Assembly (NCBI GenBank): GCA_032164245.1
Contig: JAVMKO010000022.1
Location: forward strand, 12,027,845-12,091,844
Direction of reading: 5' to 3'
From: Sternotherus odoratus
Lineage: Eukaryota > Chordata > Testudines > Kinosternidae
DNA: 64,000 nt
Shown: in pieces, positions 1 to 13,424 of the stretch
How the letters are laid out: every line of letters begins with the position of its first letter
How positions within the stretch are numbered: the first letter of the stretch is position 1
Translations under genes and position numbers: made by a program
The notes under the pieces: model-generated
The model's input: the letters and a program-made list of their open reading frames with translations, nothing else
Told to the model about the DNA's origin: nothing
Databases searched by the model: none

Positions 1-419
1 GATTCTTTCTTTCATCCATTTTTGGGAGAAAATGGAAGAACATTCCCATCAGCTATTTCTTTTAGCACTCCCTGCTAACATCTGTTTTAGGACAGAGGAA
101 CACACATGCACATCTCTGGGCCCTTGGGCACTGGGAGTTCCTTAAATCAGATCACAGATTATAGGAAGGAGCATGTGCACATCCCCTCCATTTGGGATGT
201 CCAAGGGTTGTTGCAGGAAGAAGAATCCCTGCCTAAAATAACAAACATTTATTTTTAAGAAGAAATATGCTTGCACATGTCAGAGGTAGCAAAAGTGTTG
301 CTGTAGGAAATTAAGCCCACTGCACATGAAACTGCAAACAGGTGAATTACAAAAACTGGGGAGAGCTCTGTCTGCAAATAATGTCAGACATCCGTGGCGT
401 TGCCTTCCTTACCTTGAGC
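1..419. other. Unique-looking non-coding sequence
   Basis: I see no gene or clear repeat here. Short open frames are present but have no recognisable protein features. The last eight bases are the left target duplication of the hAT-like element that follows. Confidence 0.6.
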
Positions 420-819
420 CAGTGGCTCTCAACCTTTCCAGAATATTGGGCCCCTTTCAGGAGTCTGATTTGTCTTGCATACTCCCAAGTATCATCTCAC
501 TTAAAAACTACTTGCTTACAAAAATCAGACATAATACAAAACTGTCACAGCCACTAGTATTGAAAATTGCTTCCTTTCTTATTTTCACCGTATAACTATA
601 AAATAAATTGACTGGAATATAAACATTGTACTTGCATTCCAGTATATAGTATATAGAGCAGTATGAGCAAGTCCTTGTCTGTATGAAATTATAGTTATTA
701 CTCACTTTGCTAGTGCTTTTTATGTAACCTGTTGTAAAACTAGGCAAATATCTAGAGGAGTTGATGGAAGAACTCTGTATATCCTCAGAGATACAAGTAC
801 CCCTGGTTGAGAATCACTG
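420..819. mobile_element. hAT-like non-autonomous DNA transposon (400 bp)
   Basis: The left end reads CAGTGGCTCTCAACCTT. The right end reads GGTTGAGAATCACTG, whose reverse complement is CAGTGATTCTCAACC. These match each other as terminal inverted repeats and resemble the Charlie-type hAT end CAGTGGTTCTCAA. The flanks are CCTTGAGC (412-419) and CCCTAAGC (820-827), an 8-bp target duplication with two mismatches, which is the size hAT transposases make. The A+T-rich interior has no transposase frame, so this is a non-autonomous, old copy. The ends and the duplication are seen; the superfamily is inferred from them. Confidence 0.75.
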
Positions 820-827
820 CCCTAAGC

Positions 828-3440
828 GTGAACATGGCAAGATTCATTAGATTTAGATGCTTCTGAAACCATAAAAGCAACCCCTCAGATTGCAACACCC
901 ATCTTACTAATTGCCATTATGTTTGTACATTAGCCAGCTGTCTGAAAAGTTTGTTTGGGGGAGGGGGGACAGGTTTAATTGTGAAATCAAATATTCTCTA
1001 CTGTTGTATTCACACACTGAGCAGGACTGAACAAGAGTGGCCTTTTTTTCTTTGGGGCTGGTAACAGGAAGGAAACTGGAATCCAATAACTTTCTCAACT
1101 GTTTAATTTTAGTACAGGGAGCACAGTGAAAATTTAAACAAGGAAGCTCTTGCATTCAATCTTTTGTTTGTTTGTAAAAAGCAAATATACATTTCTTGGA
1201 CTGAAAATGTGTGGTCAATTGTGAATGTTTTTGCAGCACCTCCTATAATAGGGCAGGGGGGTCTAGATGCAAGCACAATATTAACAGGAACACCGTGTCT
1301 ATAATGTTCAAGGGGAGTAACCCAAAGTTAGGCTTCTAAATCCATAGAAATAGCTTGGAGTTCAGAGATGCTGAGCATCTGCATCTCAGTGTCTCAAGGG
1401 TGTTCAGGCAACCCTGGAAATCAGAACACTTACCTTAGGCACCCGAATATGGATTTAGCCATGGGATTTTCAATAACACCAGTGAGAATGATTATAAATC
1501 AGTAGGAGCTGGGTGCTTATATATCTTTCCACTCCTAGCTGCCTATCTTTAGGCACACATGAATTTTTTTTTTTACCAGACCTCTATATAGATACTAGGC
1601 AGACTTCAACTGAGTTACACTGGTGTGACTGTGCTGCTTTCAAGAGAAACTTCTGATTTACAGCCAGCATGAGTTCAGAATCAGGCCCCTACTGTTTTGA
1701 AAGACACACAGGTTTATTACTCACGACTCTCCAAGTAAACAAAATTGTGCTTTCATTCTACAGACTATTTGACAATCTAGCTATTTGGCTGTCTCCTTAA
1801 CCTACAGTAGCTATCAGATATCTAAGGTGCCTATTTTTGTGGGATCTAACTTCATCAGTGCTGCTCTAAAGAGCAGATTGGAAAATGTAGTATTGCCTCC
1901 ATATAGTGCAGGTAATGTCTTTCTAAATAATCTAATTCTGCACTATGTGCCATTTTTCTCTCTGTGTGTGTTTATAAAGTAAAAAGAATAACATCGATTA
2001 TATATATATTTGCTTCAGTTACATCAAGTTCCTGAAATATTCCTTCTTCAGCTCAGTATTTCCCTGGTTATTTATTTGATTGGGGGCATATTGCAGACTC
2101 GCCGGTTTCTGTTTTCAAAAAATCAGGCAGTGCTCTTAAACTATAGCTGCATACCAGAGTGACACAGGACTCCCCAGACTGGAAGCTCATACAATTCCAA
2201 GTGGCATTTTCAGGGACACAGCTTAGGCATTAAAATTCCAGTACCTAGTTTGTAGCAAGCTGCAAAACTTGGTAAGTGGGATCAGTTTGCTCAGGCATGC
2301 AGCTTCTTCGGGGTAACCTTCTCCAGGAACGTTTGGGGGGGGGGAAATCACTGTCAAGCCAGAAATCTCATCTTTTCTGCTTAAAAAGAACACTTGCTGT
2401 CAGGGTGGCTCTTAGGATTTTTGTCTTCACTTTACAAGCTCAGAACTGAAATCTGTGTTTAATCTCACCAGCATTTTGGTGCCTCCAGTCCAAAGGGGTC
2501 ATGTTCTGTTTTTAAATTATTGGTTCGTTGGTCTTGTCTGCAGGACTGTGCACACTGAATTCTTGTTAGTGGGTAAAGCATGAAGACCAAAGTGTATGGT
2601 GGATTTTTATTGGGAAGTAACTCATGACCACTGGGGCTGGGTTTTTAATGGTGAGGGTTCTTATGAATGTTGGTCTGAATGAACATGTCTCTTGGCATTG
2701 GGTTCATCGATTAAGGACTGAGTGGGACTCTTTGGTTTACTGTTGTTACTTACTCATGCCATGGAGTCTGAGCTCTGCCTACGAAATTGGTATTTCAGGA
2801 TTGCTTATTTGAAGGTGGCTCATGAATGTTGGGCTATGCATGGGAGTCGGTGGCATAACACAACCTGTGGCAGCCAGACTGTTTTTGTAGGGATGCTCAC
2901 AGTGCAGAACTATGCACAGGGATTGTTACAGGAGTGAAAGCCAGAAAGAGCTACCGAAGCAACACTGAAGTTTGCATTTTAATCATTTTATTCAGCTGCA
3001 GTCTTACAAACGCTGCAGTAAATAGCAAAGTACTGTCCTAAAAGGGCAATTGGAGCATTATCATGAGCTTCAATCATCATCTTCTTACAGAGACAGAAAA
3101 TACAAGGAATATGTAAATAATTTAAACATGGTCATTCTGACTTATCTTCAGTTATAGAAAAGAAAAAGGCCCACCATTTTTTGAGCCCAGGGCACTGCCC
3201 TACAATTAAGTTACAACTGATGCTTAATTGTTTTGCTTGAAGATTGTTTATCTTTCCTTCATGACAGTCCCTTCTGAACTCCTTAACCTGTCAATGCAAT
3301 GGTTACCCATATTGCCTCCTTGCCCCTCAAGATGGTTTGGGATTGCAGAGCAGGTGGAGAACTTTGGTCTACCCACCGGATTTGTTCTGGCACAATTAAG
3401 TGGGCTAAGGGTGCAATTTTTAAATCCAAATATTTACTCT
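828..3440. other. Non-coding stretch with minor low-complexity tracts
   Basis: No gene found. A (TA)n tract lies near 1999-2011 and a G run near 2335-2343. Positions 1600-1690 (ending in AGAATCAGGCCC) look like a worn copy of the palindromic repeats built around GACTTCAATGG. The rest shows nothing I can identify. Short open frames here are not supported by start context or composition. Confidence 0.5.
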
Positions 3441-3588
3441 GGTACAACTCCTACTAGTTTGGATGCAGTTATACCTCTATAAAGCTGCCTTATCACAGTA
3501 TAGCATATACCTTCTTTCCCTTACAGGAATTCGCTATAAGCACTTTTACATCGGTATAACTGCATCCCTGCTAACAGGGCTGTACTGT
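3441..3588. mobile_element. Palindromic MITE
   Basis: A perfect 15-bp inverted pair, GGATGCAGTTATACC at 3461-3475 and its complement at 3553-3567, sits inside longer diverged arms of about 35 bp beginning GTACAACTCCTACTAG on the left. The two arms enclose about 77 bp. I know similar GGTATAACTGCATCC palindromes from turtle and crocodilian DNA, where they behave as MITEs. No target duplication is clear and no superfamily is assigned. Confidence 0.6.
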
Positions 3589-5367
3589 ACTGCTTTAGCA
3601 ATACTGGTAAAGTCAGAGGATTACACCTGTTGGATGTGGATAAGACAGAAGTAATTTTAGGCTTTCAATTTTTAATTTATTCAAGCATGTCATTTTGAAT
3701 TGCGCCCATTTAACACTGGTCCTTTTTCATAGGTGTGGGTCACAGAAACATTAGTTTTTAGTTGTTTCTGTATGTACATCCCTTCTATTTGTTAAACCAG
3801 GAAGCAATGACGGGAAATACCCTTTAGCAGGTCTTGAACCAGCTAGCTAGTATTTCATGCTTCGTAGGATGTGCTTGGAACCTGTGGCAGCCAGACTTAA
3901 TATTGTGGAGGGACTAGCAAAGTTTCCAATTTTCCACTTTACTGCAAAGGCAAAAAGATCCTTTTCAAGTGTCTCACCATCCCCCAGGCATGCTATTAAA
4001 CTCAGTTTTGGTTTGCCATTCTATACACATTGGTGGGAAATATACTGCTAATATGATGTGTCACTGGCATAATTTAACAAACCCAGAAGGCTCTGTTGAA
4101 ACAAGGACATAACACCTAGAAAGAATGGTACAAAACATGCAGGTTATAGCTTGCTGCCCCTTTCAGTAGCATCTTAGGTGAATGATGCCTTAGAAGGTAA
4201 TAATGGAGCTATTCAACATTGACTCAATCTGTTTTTAACAAAAAAATAATCACCACCACTCCCCCCCAAAATCCCAAGCCTTTTGATGGAATATTTCACT
4301 TTTCCAATACTTTGATTTTTTGGCAATAAAATTGGGGGGGGGTGTAATTCTAGGGAGCCATTTCCCTCCTTTACTATCCTTTCCCCATTTTATCATTTGG
4401 CAGCTGGGAGCCAAGGGTGAAGGGGATGAAAAGCTGAAAATCCCAAACTTAATAGCATCCAGACAGGGTTTTGCACCTGTTCAACTCAAGTGGGACAATG
4501 TTGTATGTTGAGAAGGTCTAAGAGTAGTTCACAGAATAGCTGACACTAAGAAAGGCACAAGATGTTCACTATTATAGGGCACTACCCTCCCCATCAACAC
4601 ACAGAATTCCTGTTAGAATTAATAGTGCAGAATCTAGGCACAAGCCATAAAGAATAAATGTTACAAATAAAATAAGGGATTTGTATAAAGTACATTCTCT
4701 ATCAGATCAGCATCCCAAGCTTGAGATGAACTGGTCTGGGACCATTTAAAAAAAATTTAAAAATTCAAAAAAAGCTTGATTTGCATGCATAAACCACTGC
4801 CTGATACTTTTACACTCAGAATATTCTGAATCAATTTTCATGTTGGTGATTATTCCATTGCAAATTTCACACTGTTCTGAGTAATAAATACAATAAGCCT
4901 AATTTTTAAATATGAATATATAAATCTTACAGCTAGAGCTCTGATATGCCCGACTGGGTACCCAAACCAAGGATTTGATTGCCCCAATGTAGAATCTCAG
5001 CTTCAAAAATCAGGATTGCAATACTGGATACCTCTGTCTTCTGCGGTATGACTTACAATGGACTTTCATAAAGATGCAAAGATTGTTAAAGATGATGACT
5101 ATGTTAAATCAGATTGCCCCCCCCCCCTCCATGTTAGCATGGAGGAGCAAGATTCTTCATTTCTAAGCTGCAAAACCAGCTCTGTTAGCAAATACCTTGG
5201 AGTTGGCATTAGCTTTTCAATGTGAGGTGAGGGAGAAAGTAAAAACTTCTCTGGAGCCTCAGGATGGGGTGAGGATGGTAACAGGAAGTTGGTATGATCT
5301 GTGGGGGTTTTCTCTGAATTTTGAAAATGAGCAATTATGGGGGGAGGAAGCATTTTGGAAGAATGTA
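3589..5367. other. Non-coding stretch
   Basis: Nothing recognisable apart from homopolymer runs: C near 4260-4267, G near 4334-4342 and C near 5117-5127. No coding or RNA signal is seen. Confidence 0.5.
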
Positions 5368-5381
5368 TTGGATGCAAATAG

Positions 5382-5469
5382 AATCAAAGAGGTAGCCGTG
5401 TTAGTCTGGAATAGCAGAGGTAACAGAGTCCTGTGGCACCTTAAAGACTAACTAAAGTTAGTCTAAAGT
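5382..5469 (+). mobile_element. SINE copy of the GTGGCACCTTAAAGACTAAC family, short snap-back end
   Basis: The insertion starts with the family head (AGAGGTAGCCGTGTTAGTCT) and runs through the core CCTGTGGCACCTTAAAGACT. It then stops in a small inverted repeat: AAAGACTAACT is followed by AGTTAGTCTAAA. A perfect 14-bp target duplication, TTGGATGCAAATAG, is at 5368-5381 and 5470-5483. The copy lacks the second half of the full element, which begins ATTGAAGCATAAGC and is seen at 32654-32797. The duplication shows this truncated, folded form is what was inserted. Confidence 0.85.
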
Positions 5470-5483
5470 TTGGATGCAAATAG

Positions 5484-6436
5484 CAGTTGACTGACTTCTA
5501 TACAGACATCTTTTGGATGAAGAGTAAAACTAAGATCCTGGCTATTTATAGTAATTAAATATCTGCTTTCTTTTATTATATGAGTGGAGGTATCAGAACT
5601 CATGTCCTGGACAAATTCTAGTATGAAGAGTTGTATTTTGATGCTTTAACTTCTCTCTGCAGTTTCCAGTGGATACAGTCCTAAACAGCTATATAGCATT
5701 GCTAGATTTGCCACCTTCATCCCCAACGGTAGCTACATTTCAGTGGTGGGTAGGGTGACCCTTGTGTAACAGTTATTTAAGGCTTTGAAGCACTTTACAA
5801 TCCAGGACAATATAGAAAAGTTGAAGATAAAGATTTCCTTTGGATCGTTTGAAAACCCCAGCCTAATATTAGTACTGTACTATCGTTTAATTACTTCTTT
5901 GAGAGAGTCCCAATGACATCCAATCATTTGAAACACTCCAGATAGCCTTATCTATAATGCTACCTTATTTTACAATTATTTCTGCTCTCTGCTTATTTCC
6001 TTTCACTTATTTGTGTATTTATTTATGCCTGGGTGGTGCAGAGAACATCCGGATTATATCACCAAGCCTTTGCCCTTCAGTTTGCAATTATTTTCTTTTT
6101 CTCTCCCTCACTGCATTGGCATTCAGCACATGCCCATCTTCATAGACAACACAAGCATGCAGGGAAATGTTCTGAAGGTTCGAGCAGTCGACACTCATTA
6201 TAATTTTGAGCCAGGGACAACTTGAGCTGTGCTCTCAGCAATGGATTCTGCACAAAAGCAGATACCATGCATGCCAGCGCTACAAAAGAATATTCTCACA
6301 GCAACTACAGTTTTAGGAAAATATACTAGAATGTAGGGGACAATCCTGCAGTGGCAAAGAGGTAGACAGCATATGGCCAAATAAGGCTTTTCCATTCTTT
6401 CAAATCTAGAATGGCTACACAATTCTCCCTTTGTGC
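5484..6436. other. Non-coding stretch
   Basis: No gene or clear repeat. A sequence near 5788-5805 resembles the tail of a MIR element, but too weakly to call. Confidence 0.45.
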
Positions 6437-6438
6437 AT

Positions 6439-6469
6439 GGGTGTGTGTGTGTGTGTGGGGGGGGGGGGG
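6439..6469. repeat. (GT)8-(G)13 low-complexity tract
   Basis: About eight GT dinucleotides run into 13 consecutive G residues. Such tracts slip during replication and are often miscalled in assemblies, so the exact length should be treated as uncertain. Confidence 0.9.
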
Positions 6470-7900
6470 TTAGAAGACAGGGGACTTGACTACATTGTAG
6501 AACAGTAAAGACATACACGTTGCGTGAACTAAAAATGAAATGACTAAAGCATCCATCTACAGTTTATTTTCCTGAGATGGGACACATTAAGAATGCAAAG
6601 TGTGATGGTCCCTGCTTTATTCCTGTTCCTGAATAGTCAGCTACTTTATAGCATAGTTTTTCACCAAGCATAAATAAATCTGAGGGGACAGGGGGAAAAA
6701 AGCCTCAAGTAATTACTCTCCACCTGCTTGTGGACTGGATTTACAGTGGGCAATTTCAGGAGATGTGGCCCTGAGTTTTCCGCTGTTGTGTTTGATGTCT
6801 CAAGCCTGCAGAAGAAGTAAATAATTTGATTCCATTTATTGGACAAATTTAGAGGTCAAAACTGACAAGCCTTCAAGACCACACAGGTTTTCTATTCCCC
6901 AGGTGAATTGTGGAATGTGCCTGGGAGATAGAACCGGAGAAGAACTTTTCTTCTCTGACATACTTCTATCAGCAAATTTTGTAAGCCCAGCAATTTTATG
7001 ATGTGTTGGCAGCTCATTCCACTTAAAGTACGTGCATTGAAAGCTTTGCGGGATTGATGCTTAAAAGTATTGGAGTTCTACTGTGTTCGGTCTACTTTTT
7101 CATTCTGAACTCATCACCAAATTGTCAGTATTTGGCAGTGGTTCTGGTAAATGGTAACATTTATTTTAAAACAGGGATCTAATTTTGTATCCAAGAACTA
7201 AATTCTGTGCTGACTTATACCCCATGCAATGGTTTAATTCAGTGGGGAATTTGCCCTTTATTGGTTCAGACAGCTGTAACAAGTATAGAAGAGAGCAATG
7301 GAAAACAGAGGATGAATATCAATAAAACTGCCGTAATAGTGAGAGTATTAAAAAGTGAAAATCTCTCACAAGAGACATAATGGAAACTTCAATGCTTAAT
7401 GTCATGTTAAAGCTGGACATGACAAAGTATGGGAAAATTCCAGTGGGTGAATATTGCAAAAAAAAAAACAAACTTCCACAAATATGTATTAAAATCTGTA
7501 ATTGAATTTATAGAGACAGTATTTATACCTCTCCTTTTTCATTTGTCATGAATATTTCAGATGATGAATTTACTTGTAAGAAATGTTCATAGACATCACA
7601 CATTTTAAATAAATGTTGCAGATCATCCACACTTTGAATTTGTAATCATGGGTGATGATTCTGAATATCCTGATGGTGAGAATTATATCCATGCAATCAG
7701 GAAAGAGAAACATGCCCTGTTGACATGTGCGTCCAATCAAAACAGTTTTCATCTTGAATATCCAATACTCTCACTGAACACAATAAAGACCAAGAATAAT
7801 TGACGGGAATTTGGTGAATAATTTTGAATAATGGATAAATTCCAAACCAATCACAGTCTGTGAGGACAGTAGAAAAAGGTGAAATGCATTGAAATAATCC
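6470..7900. other. Non-coding stretch
   Basis: No gene seen. Positions 7200-7260 may be a remnant of the short palindromic repeats common in this window. A poly(A) run sits near 7459-7468. Otherwise unremarkable A+T-rich sequence. Confidence 0.45.
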
Positions 7901-7902
7901 TT

Positions 7903-8100
7903 CGATTTATAGATTATAAGGCCAGAAGAGACCATAGTGATCCTCTAAATTGACCTCCTGTATAACACAGGCCATATGCCCTTATGAATTATCCATATCT
8001 GTTCTATGGAGAATATGCATTTATTCAGCTGATTTGCCTGATTTAGACAAATGGGCTTTTAAAAAAATCCAGAAGTAAACCTGCTTCCAGTATGTTTTTC
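7903..8100 (-). mobile_element. CR1 LINE 3'-end fragment, antisense
   Basis: The sequence starts TTTATAGATTATAAGGCCAG and continues with AGAGACCATAGTGATC and TGACCTCCTGTATAACACAG. This is the reverse complement of the 3' untranslated end of CR1 retrotransposons as found in turtles, crocodilians and birds. Only a tail of about 200 bp remains, typical of 5' truncation during target-primed reverse transcription. The right boundary is approximate. Confidence 0.8.
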
Positions 8101-11100
8101 CAGTGATAACACGTGAGTATTGGAAGCGTGGCCTGCAGGTGAGATTCACTTAGCTGTGCAACTGTCTTTGGGTGGGACTATAATAATCTCACTGTTATTG
8201 CTATTTACATTGCAGTACAGCCCAAAATTTGCTACAAAATTTCCATAAAAAGACAACAACTTGGTTCCTGCCTCAAAGAAAGTTCAATTGCATACTGATG
8301 TCCTTATACATTTCTGGTAGTACCTGCTTAGGCCTGGATGGCTCAGTTCCCATTTGGGCACCAAAACAAATGGCCAGATTTACAAAGCCGCTCATTTGGT
8401 TAGATGTGGAGCTCTTTTGAAAATGTGGGCACCTTTGAAAATCTTGCCCTCATTACGATGCCTAATTGGGAGCGGAACTCTTCTGAAAACCTGTCCCCGA
8501 TTTTGGGATGCCACCACCTGAAAATCTGATCCTGTGCTTTTTGGAAAATCTGGCTCCATGTATTTTACAAACGCTCAAGAAAGATGGCCCCTCTGAGGAG
8601 CTCACAAGCTAATGACTGACAGACAAGAAGAGGTTACTCGAATAAGAGGAACAACTGGGAATTTATGCATGAATGAATTAGATTCACTGTAAATAGCAAG
8701 ACAGAGGGGAGTCTTTAATAAAGACTTAAATGTGGACATGGTAGGGGTGTTGCAGATGAGCTCAGGAGAGTTATATCAACAAAACAATTTTGTTCCAGAC
8801 AAGCTCTCTAAACAGATTTCCATTTGCACTGGAATTAAAATTTGCACATTTTTATGCCATGCATCAAAATAATCTCTCTCCACTTCACAAAACTTCAGTT
8901 TGTCCAAGTTCTCTATAAGAAGGTGCCATGGTGCCACAGCATGTTGGTTCTTTCTGGGTTAACTAGTGTTCTGGAACGATTCATCTATGCCCCCAATCCT
9001 AAAATTGAATGCTGGTTGGTGACTGGGAAGCTGAGGTTTCTGTGAAGGAGCCCAAACAGGGGGGTAATAAATGCCTGCCACACAAGTCAATCAATGAGCA
9101 CTGTACCAGGGACAATCAATAAATGGATCAGACACTCATTTACAAGGTTAGGAAATCTCTAACTCTGCTCACAGCAGAACTCAGGCTTGATTGGAATCAA
9201 AGACCCACCTTCAGTGAGCATTAGGAGGGTTGGATTCACAGGGCTTGCTTTAGTCTTTCAAAGGATTTGGTTAAAGAATGACTCCAAAGTTGGTTTGGCT
9301 CTCTGAACAGGGTGAGTGGGGGGGTCTGCTGTCAGATAAGGAGAACTGCATTTATGCCCTGGAGGCTGAGGGTTCTGAGAGGTGGAGTCAGGTAAAGCGG
9401 TTCCCTTCTTCATTGGCTGGGTCTGACAGGTAACCGGAGCCCTCTTACAGTAGCGTAAATAAAGTCTGAATCTGAGGGACACCACCTTAAAATGGACAGA
9501 ACTTTTCTGCTCCATCTCTACTACTTTACCAAACAAAAAAAAGTGTCCTTTGTTGCTTTTTTTTGGTAAGAAAACACTTTCATTCATATCTGTTCCTCTT
9601 CTTACTTCCCCCCCTCCCTACCAAAACTTCTCTCTCCAAACCTTCTCCTTTGCTTTTTGTCTATATAGATGGATGAGATAGCCTGTGCTATGCCATCAGT
9701 TTACTAAAGGACTATTAATTTTCTTCTATTTGTTTCACTTTCTCTGGAGCGCTATGTCAAAGAAGAAGAGGAAGATCATTGAATTTTTTTTTAATTTACT
9801 TATTCACCATTTTATTTTGCTTTTCTGTCTCTTTCATTAGGAGTGTTCTTTTATTTTGGTTTATAGTTAAGTAAAGCTGTTTCAAGACTGACACTCTACC
9901 TACTTTATCAGAGGGCAGGTGAGTGAACAGTACTACAATGTGTTTGATGTATCGTATAAAACTTGTAAATTGTGAGAGTTAAGTGGAGAGGGTGTCATTT
10001 TTCCTACATACAGAGTTTTAGAGAGGGTACTTTACTGAGAAGGAAATTGTTTGCAAGCCCACATACCAGGGATACTGCTTATTTATCTATTCCAAACAGC
10101 ACAAAAGTTGCCATTTTGCTGTTTGACAAATTGGTGTCATGTCAGTTTTTAAATATTTATAATGGATGTTTTAAATTAGATAGAACAACTGGATTATACG
10201 CAACAGCAATTGATATATATAGATCTCCAGTAACCAAATTAGTTCCCAGAAGCTAAAAATGATGTACAGTTGCATTTGACCTTTGAGGGGTGTAACTCAA
10301 TTAAAATCAGAGTCATACCAGTGCTAATTAATGTCAAATTTGGCCTATAGCCTGAACTACCATGTATAGAGTTTTAGCTTCAAATTCTCAAATGGGTTGA
10401 TTTCCCCCCTTATTTGTATTTTAAGAATATTTAAACATTTAATGTATATTTTTCATTACAGCATTTTAAAAAAATATTTCCTTGTATTACTAGAGACGTC
10501 ATGGTATAATATTAGCTTGAAAAAAGTCAAAGATTTATGAAAATATTATCCCTCAAGAATACCAGTGTTATCAATTTGTTATCTCTCTTAAGAGAAAAAG
10601 ATTTAAAACCAATCTTGATTTGATAATGTTCACAACTTTCTTTAAAGTTGAAAAATGCTATGTATTACCACTGATACTGAAATATTAGACAGAAATGTAA
10701 TCTAGATCATTTCTTGAACTATGGGGTTTGCTATTTGATTTTGTGGAGTCAATGGACCATGCATTTCAGAGTCACTTTTCCCCTGGATCTATGCATCTTA
10801 TTCCCACCAGAACTGCTGGCCGCTATGCACCAGCATGAAGAGGAAAGTAGACATATTTTCAAAGGCTTTTCAAACTTTGGGTCTTGAGCTCTGAGATTTG
10901 CTTTTGGCCATCTCTTTAAAAATCAGAGAGCTTCCAGTGAAAACTCAAGTGACCATCAGTCTCAATCTCAGTCATTCATGTGTTGGTGCAAATAACTCAA
11001 TAAATTCAGATAAGGAACCTTTTGTTTAAAACCACGAGCCGCCATTTCCTTGTTTTCAGAGGCTAGATTGGTGTCAATGTATTCGGCGTACCATGAAAAG

Positions 11101-11264
11101 GCACTGCAGGGGAAGTAGCTGAGAAGCAGCAATTGACTGCAGGCAGTAGACGGAGCTCAGGCAAGCAAGGGAATGTGCATTAGATATGCCAGTGTTCCAA
11201 AAGGACCTCAGAACATTTGTAGAGAGCTGCAGATGTTTAGCAAATCTGAAAATCAGCCTCACTA
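8101..11264. other. Non-coding stretch
   Basis: No gene or RNA is supported. Positions about 8330-8560 contain repeated phrases of the type GAAAATGTGGGCACCTTTGAAAAT, consistent with a worn copy of the TTTTCAAAAGTG palindromic repeat. A pyrimidine-rich patch is at 9590-9660 and an A+T-rich patch at 10380-10700. The remainder shows nothing recognisable. Confidence 0.45.
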
Positions 11265-11265
11265 G

Positions 11266-11350
11266 GACCCCAATTCATAAAAGCAATTAAGCGCACACTT
11301 AAATTTAAGTACATGCATAGGTTTCACTGAAGTCTACGTGCTTAAGTATG
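11266..11350. repeat. Short palindromic repeat (AATTCA...GCTTAA family)
   Basis: The sequence runs from CCCCAATTCATAAAAGCAATTAAG to a centre near GTTTCACTGAAGTCTACGTGCTTAAG. Left and right halves are degenerate inverted copies. It is the same family as the better preserved copy at 15751-15878. These look like old MITEs, but no target duplication can be read. Confidence 0.55.
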
Positions 11351-12604
11351 TCCCTGTGGTGTTTTAGATGCTGCTTGTAACTCTTAGGACTGGGGGACTG
11401 TAGGACAGGAAACGAAGGAGGGGGAAGGAGTTGATACAACAGTCCCTGAAGTGGGGCCGTGGTTACTGACATCTCAGAACATACAGAATCTCCTGGGAAA
11501 CTCTGAACTTTTCAATGGGGCTGATCCAAAGCTCTTTGAAGGCAACAGAAAGTCGATGGGCCTTGGTTCAGACCCTGTCTTTTTCTCCCCATCCCCCTCT
11601 GGGCAACCAACTATAGAAACTTTCACTCACTTTAAAGTTCACCCAAAGTACGCCGTATAGTCTTGTCTGACCTTTAGTTAAAGACCCATCACTTGTAAAC
11701 AGGCAGATCTTTGCTGTTCCCTAGGGTGGGTGCATAAGACAGATTTCAACAAACCTTAAATCTCAAAATGATTTTTCCAGGGACCAGCAAAAACCCAGAG
11801 GTGGTGTGTCTTTAAAGATTTTTTTAAATGATACAAGAACCTTTAATATACTTTAAACTGGCTGTTTAAGATCTGTTGGAAGTGATCCCCTAGATCAGGT
11901 AAATCAAGTTTTTATTACTATTTTTTTAAATCTAAGTTTCTTTTTATAACTACCTTCACTTTCATATTTTCAACTGTTCCTGAAGGAAGGATTGGAACGT
12001 GGCATTCTCTTAACAGTTTGTTTTTGCTAGTTCCAGACACCCACCCCTACAAAGGGTTAATACTCTGAAAGTTGTGTTTGCTGTACCCAAGCCTGCTGAA
12101 ACATGCCTGACAAAAAGACAGTTCAAACAAGTCAGGATTGCATGGAGGAATTTCAGCCGATAAGTTCTTGTTTAGGCCACCTTGCATGGGACTTACCGAA
12201 AAGCTTTTAACATGTCTTGACAGACCTAAGGGAGAGGCTTCAACATAACAGCAGGTTTGTATTAAAAAAGCCCCCAAGCGGTTTGCTCTTTAAATCGCTG
12301 TCTCAGCATCTATGTGATTTCATAAATGCGGGAATAACAATCTCTGCCAGTTTTTGTTCTCCCCAAACCCAACAAAATATTTCAGTTAATCTCCAGGTTA
12401 AATCTTCACTTTCCAACCTATTGCTGAACCCCACCCTTTACGAAAGCTCTAGGCCAAGATTTTTCAGTGCTGCCGAGAAGCAGCTTTATTTTTAAATGGC
12501 CATCAGGCATCTAATTCCCTTTGGCAACTTTGAAAAGCCCAGCCATAATGTCATTGTGTATGCCTTCAAAGGAGAGTCACTTTCCTGTTGTTGGGATGGG
12601 GAGA

Positions 12605-12850
12605 TGGGAGTTCTAGGCTTGGTTCCTAGTTCTTCCACCCACTTGCTGTTGTGACCTTGGGTAGGTGACTTACCCTCTGCACCTTATTTTCTCAATCTGT
12701 GAAATGGAAATACTGGCTCTCTCATTCAGATGGTCTGAAGGTTAATAGAGCATACATGATTTTCTCCCCCCGCCCCAAAGTGTTTTTAGTCCCTTGGGTG
12801 AAAGGTGCTAATGTATCTGTATTGTATTAAAGCTTCCAATAATAATTCTG
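12605..12850 (+). mobile_element. MIR-type CORE SINE, sense
   Basis: The sequence carries the MIR core in order: GTTCTTCCACCCACTTGCTG, TGTGACCTTGGGTAGGTGAC, TTATTTTCTCAATCTGTGAA, and an L2-like tail. This matches the conserved MIR phrase around TGTGACCTTGGGCAAGTCAC. It is a SINE related to tRNA genes that was mobilised by L2-type LINEs and has long been inactive. Confidence 0.85.
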
Positions 12851-13424
12851 TAAGAAAAATCAGATCACCCTCCAAAAGAGGCTAAAAAATGTCCATTTGT
12901 GATCAGTTCTTATCTTTGAAATACCTTAATTGTAGAGACACAGACCTTTCTTTGACTTAATCAAAATGACACTTCTAACACCCTCTGGTTTTTTTCATAT
13001 AGATTCAAAGCTTTTCAGGGCAGGATACATGTCTTCCAATGGGTTTGTATAACACTTAAAACTCAACACAAAGGGAATCTCAATCCTGATTGTGGCCTTT
13101 GAGCACTTCTGTAATATAAGTAATACAGTTCACAGTTGCTCCAAGATAACATCAAAAAACAGTGGAAGGCTGATAGTATATCAACCTCTGAACAAGACAT
13201 GCTTTTCTTTCTGTGCTATCCATCTGTACTTGACAACAAGTCTCAAGCAATCAGGCTTCAATTCCTGCATCAGGCTGTTTACAAATGATGTTTTTTCCCT
13301 ATCAAGATTAAAAGGAAGGATTTGGCATTAGGAATTTAGTGGTTTTTCCTCCTGATAATCAGCTTATAACAAGGGTGAATGTACAGAAGAAAATGAAACC
13401 TGCACACATTGCTGTTTAGAGATG

